31,090 nucleotides of DNA from Haplomitrium mnioides (GCA_049999725.1 JBNGIS010036527.1:1-31090), one strand, 5' to 3'. Positions 8,611 through 20,394 are shown, numbered from the stretch's first letter. The notes: generated by a model not told the origin, from the letters alone. A program made the numbers and translations.

Positions 8611-11600
8611 AGTTTGATAATGAGAATGGTTTAGCACCAAGAACTTTGATCATGAGGATGGTTTACCCAACAAGAAGTTTGATAATGAGATTGGTATGCC
8701 CAACAAGAAGTTTGATAAAGAGATTGGTTTGCCTAACAAGAAGTTTCATAATTAGTATGGTGAACCCAACAAGAAGTTTGATACTTAGAATGGGTTACTC
8801 AATAAGATGTTTGATACTGAGTTTGGTTTGCCAAACAAGAGATTTTGATAATTTGAATGGTTTCCTCAACAAGAAGAAGTATAATCACAATGGTGAGCTA
8901 AGAATAGTATACCCAATAGAAAGTTTTATAGTGAGAATGGTTTGCTCGACAAGAAGTTTGATAATGAGTATGGTATACCAAACACGCTTGATAATGACTA
9001 TGGTTTGCCAAATAAGAAGTTTGATCATGAGTATGATTTTAGCAACAAAATGTTTGCGAATGAGAAATGTTTACCCAAAAAGAAGTTTGATAATAATAAT
9101 GATTTGTCCAAACAAGAAGTTATATAATGAGTATTGTTTGCACAACAAGAAGGAAGGTTGATTATGAGTATGGTTTTCTCAACAAGAAGGTTGATAATGA
9201 GAATTATTTGCCCAAGTGTAAGTTTCATCACAAGAATGGTTTGCCCAACAAGAAGTTTGAAAATGAGTATGGTTTACCCAACAAGAAGTTTGATAATGAG
9301 GATGGTTTGCCAAATAAGAAAATTGATAATGAGAATGGTTTGCCCAACAAGAAGTTTCATAATGAGAATGGTTTGCCCAATAAGAAATTTGACCATGCGT
9401 ATGGTTTTCCAAACAAGAAGTTTGATAATAAGAATAGTTTGCCCAATACAAATTTTGATAATGAGAATGATTTACCCAACTAGAAATGAGAACGGTTTGA
9501 CCAACAAGAAGTTTTCCAATGAGAATTTTTTGCGCAAAAAAAGGTTTAATGATCAGTATCGTGAACCCAACTAGAAGTTTGATGCTCACAATGTTTTACC
9601 CAACAAGATATTTGATAATGAGAATGATTTGCCAACAACAAGATTGATAATGAGTATGGTTTACCCAAAAGAAAGTTTGATATTGAGAATGTTTTACCTA
9701 ACAAAAAGTTTGATAATAAGGACAATTTGGCCAACAAGAAGTTTTATAATAAGAATGGTTTGTTTAACATGAAGTTTTAAAAAGAGTATGATTTGCGCGA
9801 TAAGAAGTTCTTTTCATGAGTGTGGTTTGCTCTACAAGAAGTTTGATAATGAGAATGGTTTAAACAACAAGAAGTTTGATAATGAGAATGGTATACCCAT
9901 CAAAAAGGTTGATAATGAGGGTGGTTTGCGTAAAAAGAAGTTTGATAATGAGAATGGTTTGCACAGCAAGAAGGTTTATATTGAGTTTGGTTTAACCAAC
10001 AAGAAGTTTGATAATGAGAATGGTTTTCCCAACAAGAAGTTTGATAATGAGAATTGTTTACTCAAGAAGAAGTTTGATAATGAAAATGGTTGCTCAACGT
10101 AAAGTTTGACAATAAGAATGGTTTTCTCAACAAGAAGTTTGACAATGAAAATAGTTTGGCATACAAGAATTTTTATAATGATAATGATTTCGCAACAAGA
10201 AGTTTGATAATGAGAATCGTTTGCCCGATAAGACGTTTGATAATGAGAATGGTTTGCCCGATAAGACGTTTGATAATGAAAATGGTTTGCCCAACAAGAA
10301 GTGTGATAATGAGAATGGTTTGCCCAACAAGAAGTTTGATAATGTAAGTAGTTTACCCATCAAGAAGTTTGATAATGAGAATTGTTTGCCAAACAAGAAG
10401 TTTTATAATGAGAATGGTTTGCCCAACAAGAAGTTTGATAATGAAAATGGTTTCCCAACGAGAAGTTTGACAATGAGAAGGTTTTCCCAACAAGAAGTTT
10501 GATAATTAGAATGGTTTACCTAACAAAAAGTTTGATAATGAGAATCGCTTACCCAACAAGAAGTTTGATAATTAGAATGGTTTACCCAACAAGAAGCTTG
10601 ATAATAAGAATGATTTGCCCAATAAGAAGTTTGAAAATGAGAATGGTTTGTCCAACAAGAAGTTTGAAATTGAGAATGGTTTGCCCATCAAGAAGTTTGA
10701 TAATGAAAATGGTTTGTTCAACAAGAAGTTTGACAATGAGTGTCGTTTACCAAACAAGAAGTTTGATAATGAGAATAGTTTACCCAACAAGGAGTTTTTC
10801 AATAAGATTGGTTTGCCCTAACACAATTTTCATAATGAGAATGGTTTACCCAACAAGAAGTTTAATAATGAGAATGGTTTGCCCAACAAGAAGCTTGATA
10901 TTGAGAATGGTTTCCTTATAAAGAAGTTTGATAATCAGAATGGTTTGCCTAACAAGAAGTTTGGTAATGTGAATGGTTTTCCTTACAAGAAGTTTGATAA
11001 TTAGAATGCTTTGCCTAACAAGATGTTTTATAATTAGAATGGTTTCCCCAACAGGAAGTTTGATAATGAGAATGGATTTCTTAACAAGAAGTTTGGTAAT
11101 AAGAATGGTTTTCCTAACAAGAAGTTTGATAATGAGAATGGTTTTCTAAACAAGATCTTTTATAATTACAATGGTTTACCAAACTAGAAGTTTCATAGTT
11201 AGAATGCTTTGCCCAACAAGAAGTTTGATAATGAGAATGGTTTACCCAACAACAAATTTTGATAATGAGAATGGTTTTCCTAATAAGAAGTTTGACAATA
11301 AGAATGGTTTGCCCAACAAGAAGTTTGATAATAAGAATAGTTTACCCAATCAGAAGTTTTATAATAAGAATGGTTTTCCCAAAAAAAAGTTTGATAATGA
11401 GAATGGTTTGCTCATTACAATGTTTAGAATGACATTGGTTTGCCCAAACAGAAGTTTGATAATGAGAACAGTTCACCCAACAAGAAGTTTGATAATAAGA
11501 ATGATCCACATATCAAGAAGCTTCATAACAAGAATGGTTAGCTTAAGAAGAAGTTTTATTATGAGAATCGTTTACCCAAGAAGACGTCGGATAATGAGAA

Positions 11601-12393
11601 TGGTTTGCCGAACAAAAAGTTTAATAATGAGAATGGTTTACCCAACAAGAAGTTGTATAATTAGATTGGTTTGTCTAATAAAAAGTTTGATAGTGAGAAT
11701 CGTTTGCCCAACAAGTAGTTTGATTGTGACAATGGTTTGCCCAACAAGAAGTTTGACAATCAAAATGGTTTGTCCAACAAAAAGTTTTATAATAAGAATC
11801 ATTTAACCAACAAGAAGTTCGATAATGATAATGATTTACCGAACAAGAAGTTTGATAATGAGAATGATTTGCTAAACAAGAAGTTTGATAATGAGAATGG
11901 TTCACCCAACAAGAAGTTTGAAAATGAGAATGGTTTGCCCAACAAGAAGTTTGATAATGAGAATGGTTTGTCTAACAAGAAGTTTGATAACTAGAATAGT
12001 TTACCCAACAAAAATTTTGATAATGAGAATAGTTTGGCCAACAAGAAGTTTGATAATTAGAATGGTTTTTCCAATAAGAAGTTTGATAATGAGAATGGTT
12101 TGCCCAATAAGAAGTTTGATAATGAGGATGGTTTGCCCAACAAGAGGTTTGATAATGAGAATGGTTTGCCCAACAAGTGGTTTGAAAATGAGAATAGTTT
12201 AATGAATAGGAAGTTGTATAATGAGAATGGTTTGCCCAACAAGAAGTTTGATAATGAGTGTCATTTAGCAAACAAGAAGTTTGATAATGAGAATGATTTG
12301 CCCAATAAGAAGTTTGATAATGAGAATGATTTACCCAGCAAAAAGTTTGATAATAAGAATCGTTTACCCAACAAGAAAATTCATATTGAGAAT

Positions 12394-12867
12394 AAAGAAG
12401 CAATAGAAGATCAAGACCAAGCTCCAACCTTGGTTTCTTAACTTCTTGCTTTTCTGCTTCATTATCAAACGACTAGAGAGTGGAAAGCTAGACAACATAA
12501 TGAAGTTGTTGTCCCTCTCTAAGAGTTCTAGTGTTAACAAGAAGGACTTTGATTTGCAATCCTATGTAGACACATTTAACATAGTGTTTTATGAAGTCTA
12601 CGGGGAGTCCAACTCACGAAAACTCTAGGGGCTAGTGAAATCACGAGGTTTCATTTTTGCTATTGTTGACATTTTTTATGGTTACAACTGTAAAGAATGC
12701 AAGCATGATGATTTGGAGCCCTTTTCAAAGAATAACATTTTTGATACGGTTTCATCCTTTGCAGAAATTACAACATTGAATTTGTGTTTGTTCATTCTTC
12801 ACATCAGTTTGACATTGTCAAGGTTGCTTTTTGTAGAGGTTTTTTGCGCCATTGACTATGACATATG
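12394..12867 (+). pseudogene. ParB-methyltransferase copy B, truncated methyltransferase exon
   Basis: Similarity to copy A (from about 3250) begins abruptly at AAAGAAGC (12394), in the middle of an exon, where the satellite stops. The block KEAIEDQDQAPTLVS is followed by TAA, then LQSYVDTFN, and motif IV as FAIVDIFYGYN (about 12652-12685), which keeps the Asp but has Phe for Pro. Then come KECKHDD and a DTVSSF helix. The exon ends at ATG|GTAAGT (12867/12868). Stops near 12438, 12520 and 12626 and frameshifts make it non-functional. Everything N-terminal, including the ParB domain, is absent. Confidence 0.7.
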
Positions 12868-12973
12868 GTAAGTCTTCTTAAATTTTCTTTTTCTATTCTT
12901 TGCTAGTATATTTGTTTGGTACTTGATTTCTTTTCTTGTTGTTGCTTATAATTTTTTATTGATTATTGCATAG

Positions 12974-13293
12974 ACAAAAACAATATTCATCACTCTGGTG
13001 GTCCTAGAATTGCAAATGCCTATGAGTATTAGACGGTGGGCTATTGGACAAAGGAGGGGAAGCGCAACATGAAGTTATTAAATCTATATTTAAAAGATGC
13101 AATTGGTTGCCCTTGCCCAAAAATATGCACAATGTTTTTAGCTACTCTACTGCTTTTGCAAAACTTGAACATCCAAAAGATGATGCTCTTGTAATTTTTT
13201 ATCAGAAGTTGCATGTTTTTGATAATTTTTTCATTGATCATTTGTCGTTTGAGAAAAATTAGATGCTAGATCTTTTCTCTGGATCCGACATAG
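12974..13293 (+). pseudogene. ParB-methyltransferase copy B, last exon, cut by Copia LTR
   Basis: After the intron at 12868-12973 (GTAAGT..GCATAG), the text resumes with the HHSGGP block, GYWTKEGK, HPKDDA, a degenerate motif X (FFIDHLS) and motif I as LDLFSGSD (about 13264-13287). Similarity to copies A and C stops right there, at about 13293, where a Copia LTR begins. Copy B shows the intron that copy A has lost, so it helps to define the ancestral gene structure. Confidence 0.65.
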
Positions 13294-13296
13294 TAT

Positions 13297-13535
13297 TGAA
13301 GTAATGAGCTTAGATAGGTTGTCAAGTTGATTTGGCAGCCCTTCTAGTCTCAGTTAGGGTAAGGCCATTTTTCCTGTTGTAGACTAGGTTAAATGGGGGT
13401 ATGTCTGGAGGCGCACATTGGCACTCCTCCTCTCTGTAAATTTGCGCCTATTTGTGCCTTCTGAATATACACAACATTTTCTCCATGATATTCATTGTAT
13501 GTGATTATTGTAATTTTTAGTGTAGTGTTTTGACA
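13297..13535 (+). repeat. 5' LTR of a Copia element (approximate borders)
   Basis: The right edge is set by the primer-binding site immediately after TTTTGACA. The left edge is where copy B similarity ends; TG at 13297 or 13305 could be the terminal dinucleotide. The size, about 230 bp, is within the Copia range. No second LTR is present because the element is cut at 16563, so the borders cannot be confirmed by comparison. Confidence 0.5.
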
Positions 13536-13550
13536 TGGTATCAAATCACG
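13536..13550 (+). promoter_or_regulatory. Primer-binding site of the Copia element
   Basis: TGGTATCAAATCACG resembles the TGGTATCAGAGC site, complementary to the 3' end of initiator methionine tRNA, used by most plant Copia elements. It lies directly downstream of the CA that ends the LTR, with two or three mismatches. Confidence 0.6.
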
Positions 13551-14985
13551 TTCAAGAAGAGGCATAATAGTGCAGAACACGTAAATCGAGGAGAAGGAGA
13601 AAAAAGAAGGGAGAACAAACCTCCATCAAAGAGGTTGTAGAATTAAGCATAAGAAGACAACAATTTGATTGTTGAATCAAATTGGAAGAAGATTGTTGGT
13701 TTTTTTGTCGCTGACAAGTTGCAGCAAAATTGAAGGAGTCCTCTATTCAAATTGAAGAAGGCTCAATTTGCTGAAGAAGATTTGAAAAAGAGCTCTAGGG
13801 TTTTTGAATTGAAGAGGGCAGTGAGTTGCACTGTTGAAGAAAAATCGAGGAAGAAATCGAGGAACACACAAGGGTGTTTGTTCTTCATTTTCTCAAAGAA
13901 GAATCACAAGAGGAAGAAAAGCTGCTATAACCTTGTTGTTGTAGAAATCAAAGAGCTTTGTCAAAGTGTTTGTTAAAGACAAATCGAAGGAGGCACGAGA
14001 AGCCTCTAAGGAGAAACTATTTAGGTTGTTATTGAAGAAACATGAAGTAGAAATCAAAGAGCTCTCATTTTTTTTGTTGAAGAAAAATCAAAGGAGAATG
14101 GAAAGACATTGAAGCAGAAATCAAAGAGCCATGTTTGTTGCTAAAGATAAATCGAAGGAGACTAGAGGAGCAATGAAGAAGAAATTGAATTGCATGCTTA
14201 ATTTGTAGGTTGTAGTTGAAGGCTGAAATCGAAGTAGTTTCTGAGAGTCCATTGTTGAAGAAAAATTGTCGAGGGAGACACAAGACCACAAATCTGATTT
14301 TGTGACCATCATCTCAATTTGTTGTCTATTTGCAATTCTAGCATCTCAAATTCTGATCTGAGCGTGACCCACAAGCTAATATTGTGAAAGTTGAAGTACA
14401 TTGAGAGAAGAACAAGAATAATTCTTCCCCTACATATCACAAATTCAGAAGTCAACATTCTGTCCCTTGCATTTTGTGAATTCAGATGCCAACGACCTTG
14501 TTTTGGGTGTTGTGGTTGTAAGGTTGGTCATAGAAGGTGACATACAAACTCCAAAAAATTCTTGAGGTGCCAAGGTCTATACTCCATCAATTTTTCTTTA
14601 TTCAACAGAGTTTCAACAAAGAATATCTGAGAAATTGAGGTATGTGTATGTTTCTTTGCTTTTATAAGACCTGAAAATCTTCACAAATAAGTGCAGCATC
14701 ATTACAAGAGATCACATAGGCTTTTGTTATTGCACTAGGTTGAGGTTTCAGGGATTCATTTCTTGCACAGAACAAGTTCAAGCGTTGTGACTTCTTTTCC
14801 CTCCTCTTTGGTCACAAGAGGTGACAGGAAACTTAAATTCTTGAGACCTGAAGTCTGCACTCAACAGACATTGGTGTGCTTGCAAGTACACATGTTTCAC
14901 AGGTTTGAATATGGAAGATGGGATTTCTTAGATAGTCAATTAGAAACTAAATAAGAACAATTGTAATGTTTGGTCAATGAGAATG
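13551..14985 (+). other. Copia untranslated leader and decayed start of gag
   Basis: No intact gene. It is purine-rich and internally repetitive: GAAATCAAAGAGC recurs near 13947, 14049 and 14116, each followed after about 35 bp by an AAATCGAAGGAG-like motif. From about 14950 the text WDFITGDEVELVLRP-like begins, the gag N-terminal part. The interval 14180-14950 contains nothing I can assign. Confidence 0.4.
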
Positions 14986-15730
14986 GCTTATTTCATCAAG
15001 GGGAGAGGATTTTTGGGACTTCATTACAGGAGATGAAGTGGAACTTGTGTTAAGACCAGCCTCGTCTAGTGAAGAAATGCAAGCCTTCAAGACCCACATA
15101 GAAAAGGTCCACAAGATATTGTACTAGCTCACCATCAGTGTTGATGACAAAATGATAGGTTATGTATAAAGTTGAACAACAAAGACACCCAAGGAAGCTA
15201 ACATTGTAGATGGAGCTCTTCAATCCAAAAAAGAAAAAATTGAACATAAATGCCCTTGCTCTAAAGATAAAATCGCTAACTGAATAAGTAGCAAATGTAG
15301 GAGAGGAAGTGAAGGAGAGTGGCATGGTGGCATTTTGCTTGAATGGGTTATGCAAGGAGTACAAGCAATTCAAAATGTCAATAAGAACAAGGGAAGGAAC
15401 CACATCCTTCTTACAACTCATCGCAACGTTAGTAGTAGAAAAGCTTGACATTGGAAGAGGTGTCTCATTAGTCAAGAGCAAGAATTCTACTCTAGTAGGG
15501 AGGGGTAGAGGATGAGGCAAGAGTTATGGCAGAGGTAACTTTGGTTGAGGTTGCTCAAGTGATAGTACACCAAACCATCAACGCCAATCAAGTCAATTTG
15601 GTGGAAGAGGCAGAGGGAGTAGCTGAGGACGTGGAAGCCAACAACATCATTCAGAGGGAGATTTTTTTACTACAGCAAACTAGGTAACATGGCAAAGGAT
15701 TGGTACAAAAAGCAGAATGATATAAGAAAC
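14986..15730 (+). pseudogene. Ty1/Copia gag (degenerate)
   Basis: A UBN2-type gag is recognisable across frames: DFWDFITGDEVELVL, a gap with stops, then LFNPKKKKLNINALALKIK, the LNGLCKEYKQFKMSI block equivalent to 'LxGLPxxYxxF', and a Gly/Arg-rich stretch. The CCHC knuckle is present only as FFYYSKLGNMAKDWYKK (15662-15712), in which both N-terminal Cys, the His and the last Cys have changed. Several stops and frameshifts are present. In an active element this protein forms the particle and binds RNA; this copy cannot. Confidence 0.65.
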
Positions 15731-15959
15731 AACATAGTGCAAAGGAACTATAAAGATTCCAGCAGGACAAACAATGAGATATTGAGACAAATGACTCAAT
15801 TATCCATCTTATCCATCAGATTGGCAGTATGCCTATAGTATTGAAGAATAGAAAAACAAAGTGCATATCTAATGTTATTTATGTCTCAATGATTTAGAAA
15901 AATCTAATCTCAGTGAGATAGTGTGTAAAGTAGAACATGCAGGTCTGATTCAATCTTGT

Positions 15960-16563
15960 TGGTGTGTTTATTGAGGATTGGAGAAATAACCATGACCTGA
16001 TCATGAAAGGAAGCAGAAGCGGCATGATGTTCATACTGGATATGAGCATACTTGAAATAACAAAAGCAATGTTTGTACACAGTGCAAGGGTTGTGCTAGA
16101 CATAGACATATGGCACAAGCAAATTGGTCATGTCAATGTACAATAGCTAAAGAGTATGCATAGCTCAAAGGTAGTTAGTGGGCTACCCAAGTTCAAAGTA
16201 GAAGGGATGCAAAAGGTATGTGAAGCTTGCCAATTGGGTAGGCAAGTAAGGCAATCGTTTCCTCATGGTGCATATATGGCAAGTAAGCCACTCAAGATGA
16301 TACATTCAAATGTATAGGTCCCAACAAAAATAAGATTTATTGGAGGGTGCACAAACTACGTCACCTTCATTGATGACTGCTCAAGGAAGATCTGGATATA
16401 TTTCATGAAGTAGAAGAGAGAAGTTTTTGATTACTTCAAACACTTTAGAGCTATGGTAGAAAAGAAGAAAGGGCAACAAATTAAGTGTTTGTAGCTTGAT
16501 AGAGGAAGAGAATATTTCTTCACAAAGTTCTGCACTTGTATGCAGAAAAATGATATCACAAGA
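15960..16563 (+). pseudogene. Ty1/Copia integrase fragment, abruptly truncated
   Basis: A GAG-pre-integrase block is clear (IWHKQIGHVN, then GLPKF, then CEACQLGRQVRQSFP). The integrase core follows: LKMIHSNV near 16300, in which the first catalytic Asp has become Asn, then YVTFIDDCSRKIWIYF and LDRGREYFFTKF. Stops fall near 16143, 16315, 16411 and 16494. The text ends after ITRN at 16563, where similarity to the end module of copy C starts, so everything downstream (rest of integrase, RT, RNase H, 3' LTR) is missing. Between gag and here (15730-15960) only short degenerate stretches remain. Confidence 0.75.
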
Positions 16564-18085
16564 AACAACCACTACTTTGAACCAAGAACCGCTATCTAGT
16601 TCCTGTCATATTTTGCGTTGAATTTTTTTTCAAAATTTTGCTTCAAAATTTACATTTTTTTTATAGTTATGAAAATTTTCATCCAAAAAAAATTCCTCAA
16701 CCTGAAATTTGCTTTATTCAAATATATATTATATTTTGGTAAAAACTTAATGCTCAATATTCGGTAAAAAATGTTTTTAAAAAATATTATATTATAGTAA
16801 GATAAGTATACAAGAGAGAATATTGAAAAAACATGGTAAATTTAAGTAGTCATATTTTATTGTTTTCTTATAGTTTTCAGAATTCTTTTAAGATACAAAG
16901 TTCTAAAACATTTATGAACAAAAAACATTCAAAAAAAAACAATGTTGTAATATCCACTAACATATAAATCTCTTATATGATAAGAGATGCTTTGAACTTC
17001 TATTTACTTACATAACAGACAAAAACAAAAAAGAAGAGGTATGCTTGCATAGACTTCAAGCTTTCATATCATAAAAAGATGATGTATTTAATCCAAATTA
17101 ATCTGGCATTCTTATGCACATATGCAGTCAATCACTAGCAACTCAAAAAATTGAATATCCAAAACAAAATCACGAAATAGACTCATTTGTAGAATGATAT
17201 CATAATTCAATATTGTAATAAATGTAATATACAGCTAACAAACAAAAAAACTCACGTTTGTAGAAAACTTGTGTGAAAATATAAATCAGTTGAAAGGGAA
17301 TGTCCATGCTAGCATAGACTTTGAACAACCACTACTTTGAACCAAGAACCTTTACTAAATTCTTGTTGTATTTTGCATTGGACTTTTTTTTTTCAAATTT
17401 CTGCTTCAAAATTTACATTTTTTGATAGTGACTAAATTTTTCATCAAAAAAATATTCAACCTAAAAATTGATTTATTCAAAAACCTATTGCGTTTTGGAA
17501 AAACTTTGACGTTCAATATTTGGTAAAAAAAAAGTAAAAACAAAAAATATTATATTATAGTAAGATAAACAAACAAGAGAGAATATTGAAAAAACATGGT
17601 AAAGTTATATAGTCAAATTTTAATGTTTTCCTAAAATTTTCAGAAAATCTTTAAGATACAAAATCCTAAAAAATTTACAAAAAACAATCCAAAAAAATTA
17701 TGATGTTGCAACATGCACTGACATATAAATCTCTAGTCTAATAAGAGTTGCTGTGAACTTGTATTTACGTATAGAACAAAAGAAAAAACAAAAAACAAAA
17801 AAGAAGACCTATGCTTACAAAGACTTCAAGCTCGCATATCATAAAAGATGATGCTTTTCTTAAAAATCAATCCGAAAATCCAAAACAAGCAAGCAATGAA
17901 TCACTAGCAACATCCAAAATAAAATCTCAACAACAAATGAGATGTAGAATGATATCGTTATTGAAGATTGTAATAAATTTAATAAGTAGCTAAGAAAAAA
18001 ACCAAAAACTCGTGATTGAGGAAAACTTGTACAAAAATCCAAATTAGCCAAAAAGGAACTTCCGTGCCAACATGGACTTCAATGC
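16564..18085 (-). repeat. Tandemly duplicated 3' flank of copy C (period 760 bp)
   Basis: ACAACCACTACTTTGAACC occurs at 16565 and again at 17325, and long stretches after each copy align, with AT-rich text and shared runs such as GCTTCAAAATTTACATTTTTT, AATATTATATTATAGTAAGATAA and AACATGGTAAA. Each unit also has a short palindromic repeat relic (ATGCTTGCATAGACTTCAAG at 17041; TCCATGCTAGCATAGACTTTGAA at 17302; the equivalent at about 17811 and 18062). The outer end, in minus orientation, is the same module as at 5149-5186. No coding capacity is seen. Confidence 0.75.
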
Positions 18086-18245
18086 TAATTTTTACAAAAA
18101 CCAGTAGGTTTAATTCAAAAATCATTTTTTGAAAGAAAATGAATTGTCAAGAAAATACTTAATAACTATTATTTAGAAAGCTACAAGATAGATCCAAAAT
18201 AAAATAATTTTTAAGAGAAATACACTACAATTTAAAAAAAGTACA

Positions 18246-18898
18246 TCACTCTGTAGCTACAACTTGAGTTCTTTCCTTTTCAAGAAGAATGGTCTTATCC
18301 AAATCGATGGGCTGAGAAGCTTGGGCATTTGTAGCCGCAAGAGAATCATGTCAAGACTTTCTAGTCTCAAAAATTGCAACAAAATCACGAGATGCACTAG
18401 GAATACCAAGAGGAATAGGCTTATTATGGTACATATACAAAATCTGTGATTCTGTGACATCATATTGCAAGGAAGCCATCGTCAAAACTCTTTGGAGAAT
18501 ATAGATGTCTAGATTGACATCTATTATATTCCACAGCAATGCAATTTTGCATCAACTTTAGAGCACAAACAAGGCTTGTGTCGGACATAGAGAAAAGATT
18601 TAATATTTAGTCTTACTTAGTTGACAAATGGTCAATGGAAAAATTGTACAAAGCTTGAGGCTTTTGGTACACATTCACAAACCATCATCTTTTGGATGTT
18701 TGAGTTTTTTTTTCCAAAATAGCTAGACAGCTGAAAACACTCCGCATTATCTGTCGTAGATGGCGGCTTGCATCGTCAAAGTGTAAGTTGAAGAGCTTTA
18801 TGGTCTGTTTGCCCTCCTTCGTCCAATAGCCCACAACCTATTACTTGTGAGTGTGAGCAATTCTAGGACCCTCCAAATGATGAATGTTGTTTTTGTCC
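18246..18898 (-). pseudogene. ParB-methyltransferase copy C, last exon
   Basis: The acceptor is TTACTATAG, ending at 18899 on the minus strand. The text then runs HHLEGP, VVGYWTKEGK, motif X (YNFSIDHLS) and motif I as ILNLFSMSDTSLVCALKL (about 18565-18605), with Gly-Ser-Gly changed to Met-Ser-Asp, then CIAVEYN. The C-terminal tail matches copy A, including the in-frame TGA after RKS, and the end is at TGA 18248-18246. Stops and frameshifts abound. It lies 3' of exon 3 on the same strand, separated by a short intron region. Confidence 0.7.
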
Positions 18899-18989
18899 CT
18901 ATAGTAATAAAAAAAATCACACATTGCAAAGAAAGTAAGAGAAAAGTAAACAAGACAAACTAAAACATTAAAAAATCAAAACAAAACTT

Positions 18990-19435
18990 GATGACAAAAG
19001 ACCAAAAATCAAAAGTGGTAGTGGCCATAAAAGAAGAAACCATGTCAAAAATGGTGTCATTTGTAAAGGGCTCGGAATCGTCATGTTTGCATTTCTTTAG
19101 CTTATACATGTAAGAAATATCATCAATTGCTAAAGTGAAACATCTCAGTTTCACCAAGTCCTTTAATTGTCTAGGATTGGGCTCCTTTTAGACTTGATAA
19201 AAGACATGTTAAGTCCATTAACATAGGACATTAAGTCTTCATCTTGTTCTTCAAGCCATTCTTTATTTGGAAGGACAACAACATCATTTTTCTGCCTTGA
19301 CTTCTTTGGCTTTTTGACAATGGAGCAGAAAGAAATGAGAGTATGATGTAAAGGTTGATGCATAGTCTTGATCTTCAAGGGCTTCTTCAACCCCAATCAA
19401 TTTCTTAGCAAGCTATTGTTTAAACTTTTTATCAC
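18990..19435 (-). pseudogene. ParB-methyltransferase copy C, methyltransferase exon with motif IV
   Basis: Starting at GTGATAAAAAG (19435), the text matches exon 3 of copy A: a degenerate basic helix, EEALEDQ-like, an ISFCSIVKKPKK segment in a shifted frame, DLMSYVNGLN, then LVKLRCFTLAIDDISYMYKLKKCKHDD. Motif IV reads DISYMY, keeping the Asp but with Pro to Ser. IFDMVSSF and FWSFVI follow. The splice acceptor is AAG rather than CAG. The chromovirus lies just upstream. Confidence 0.7.
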
Positions 19436-19559
19436 CTTGTAAACAACATGGAGAAATAAATTAGAGGAGAAAACAAAAACAAGGAACTTGACTTTAACAA
19501 CAAAGAGTGGTCAAAAGAGCTACAAAGAGCTACAAAAGATGAGCAAGTCGTGTAAAGTA

Positions 19560-20230
19560 AATCCCTACAAAGGAAATCACATGGTTGTTGTTTTTGAAGG
19601 GTGGGTTTATTGAATGGAGGTTCACATGTCATATTATTTGCATGTTTTGGATTTGGAGAAAGGATTATCTACAAGATCATTTTTAATTGAGCATGCATCT
19701 ATTTGGCTGCAAGGATGCAAGAACTGTTGTGGAGCACTTTAAAAGAAGGTTTACTACAAAATTTCAAAGTCATAGACTCTATTTTAACCACAAGAACCAA
19801 GCTTTGGGAGTTAGAGCAACAAGGAAGCGTTGCAAGGTACATTGAGAAGTTCCGGAGCTTACAAGTTCAAATTGAAGATATGAGTTCAACCGATACCCTT
19901 GACAAATTTCTACAAAGATTGAAGAGAAAGACTCGAGGGGAAGTCATGATGCGCAACCCAAAATATGTTAATGAAACCACATCGTTTGCTCTGAGAATTG
20001 AAGGAACACTAGGGATTGTACAAACAGAAGGGAATTATGGCCCCATACTTATGGAGTTGGAAAATATGAGAATGATAGACTTCAATCACCCAAATCACCA
20101 ACAAGAAGGCCCACAAAATGCCATGGATAAGAGGATGGAAAAGAAGCAAGAAACTAGAACATGCTACAATTGTGGCCGGATAAGACATATTGCACCAAAT
20201 TCTAGAGCGGTACGGCGCAATCAAGGATGA
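19560..20230 (+). pseudogene. Gypsy gag (degenerate)
   Basis: The retrotransposon gag core is visible at 19703-20010, with a WSTLKEGLLQNF segment, LWELEQQGSVARYIEKFRSL (the 'L..L.Q.GSV..Y...F' signature) and LDKFLQRL. A zinc-knuckle remnant CYNCGRIRHIAPNS lies at 20163-20204, with the last Cys lost. Upstream text to about 19560 (FEGWVY, HVLDLEK) fits the gag N-terminal part with stops. In an active element this would be the capsid and nucleocapsid precursor. Confidence 0.75.
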
Positions 20231-20394
20231 GTGTTTTGACAACCTCTTCACAATATCAACAATAAAGGAGACCAAGAATGTTAGGGAAAGAATGGGCACC
20301 AATAAAAAGAACTTGTGATTTTGTTGGGATGAAGAAGAAAGACGAGAGGAAAAGTCAACAAAATTGAATATGTTATGTAGAAAAACAAAAAAAT

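Larger units (their letters stand above)
5188..12393. repeat. 33-bp tandem satellite, about 215 units
   Basis: The unit starts AACAAGAAGTTTGATAAT and continues with GAGAATGGTTTGCCC. Thirty-three bases is eleven codons, and the consensus has no stop in five of six frames (NKKFDNENGLP and TRSLIMRMVCP on plus; GQTILIIKLLV, GKPFSLSNFLL and ANHSHYQTSCW on minus). This yields many long but spurious reading frames, up to 453 codons at 7800-9161. Scattered 1-2 base indels and TAG/TAA substitutions switch frames repeatedly, so there is no sign of protein-level selection. The consensus has no CpG and is about 36% GC. Units mostly differ by a few substitutions. The array begins directly after the end module of copy A and ends inside an exon of copy B. 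Confidence 0.95.

Noticed and set aside
7800-9161. A 453-codon reading frame, and many others of 60-260 codons, over the satellite.
   Set aside because: They follow from a 33-bp unit without stops in five frames; indels switch frames and stops are scattered, so there is no coding constraint.
5188-12393. CRISPR array.
   Set aside because: The repeats are contiguous with no unique spacers, no cas genes are near, and the context is a plant-type genome.
13752-13976. A Lys-rich 74-codon reading frame.
   Set aside because: It lies in the repetitive purine-rich leader of the Copia element and reflects GAAGAAA-type repeats, not a gene.
15050-15520. A 156-codon minus-strand reading frame.
   Set aside because: It is antisense to the recognisable Copia gag and has no family signature of its own.
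16564-18085. Long terminal repeats of a retroelement for the 760-bp pair.
   Set aside because: The copies are adjacent with no internal region, no TG..CA ends and no primer-binding site between them; tandem duplication fits better.
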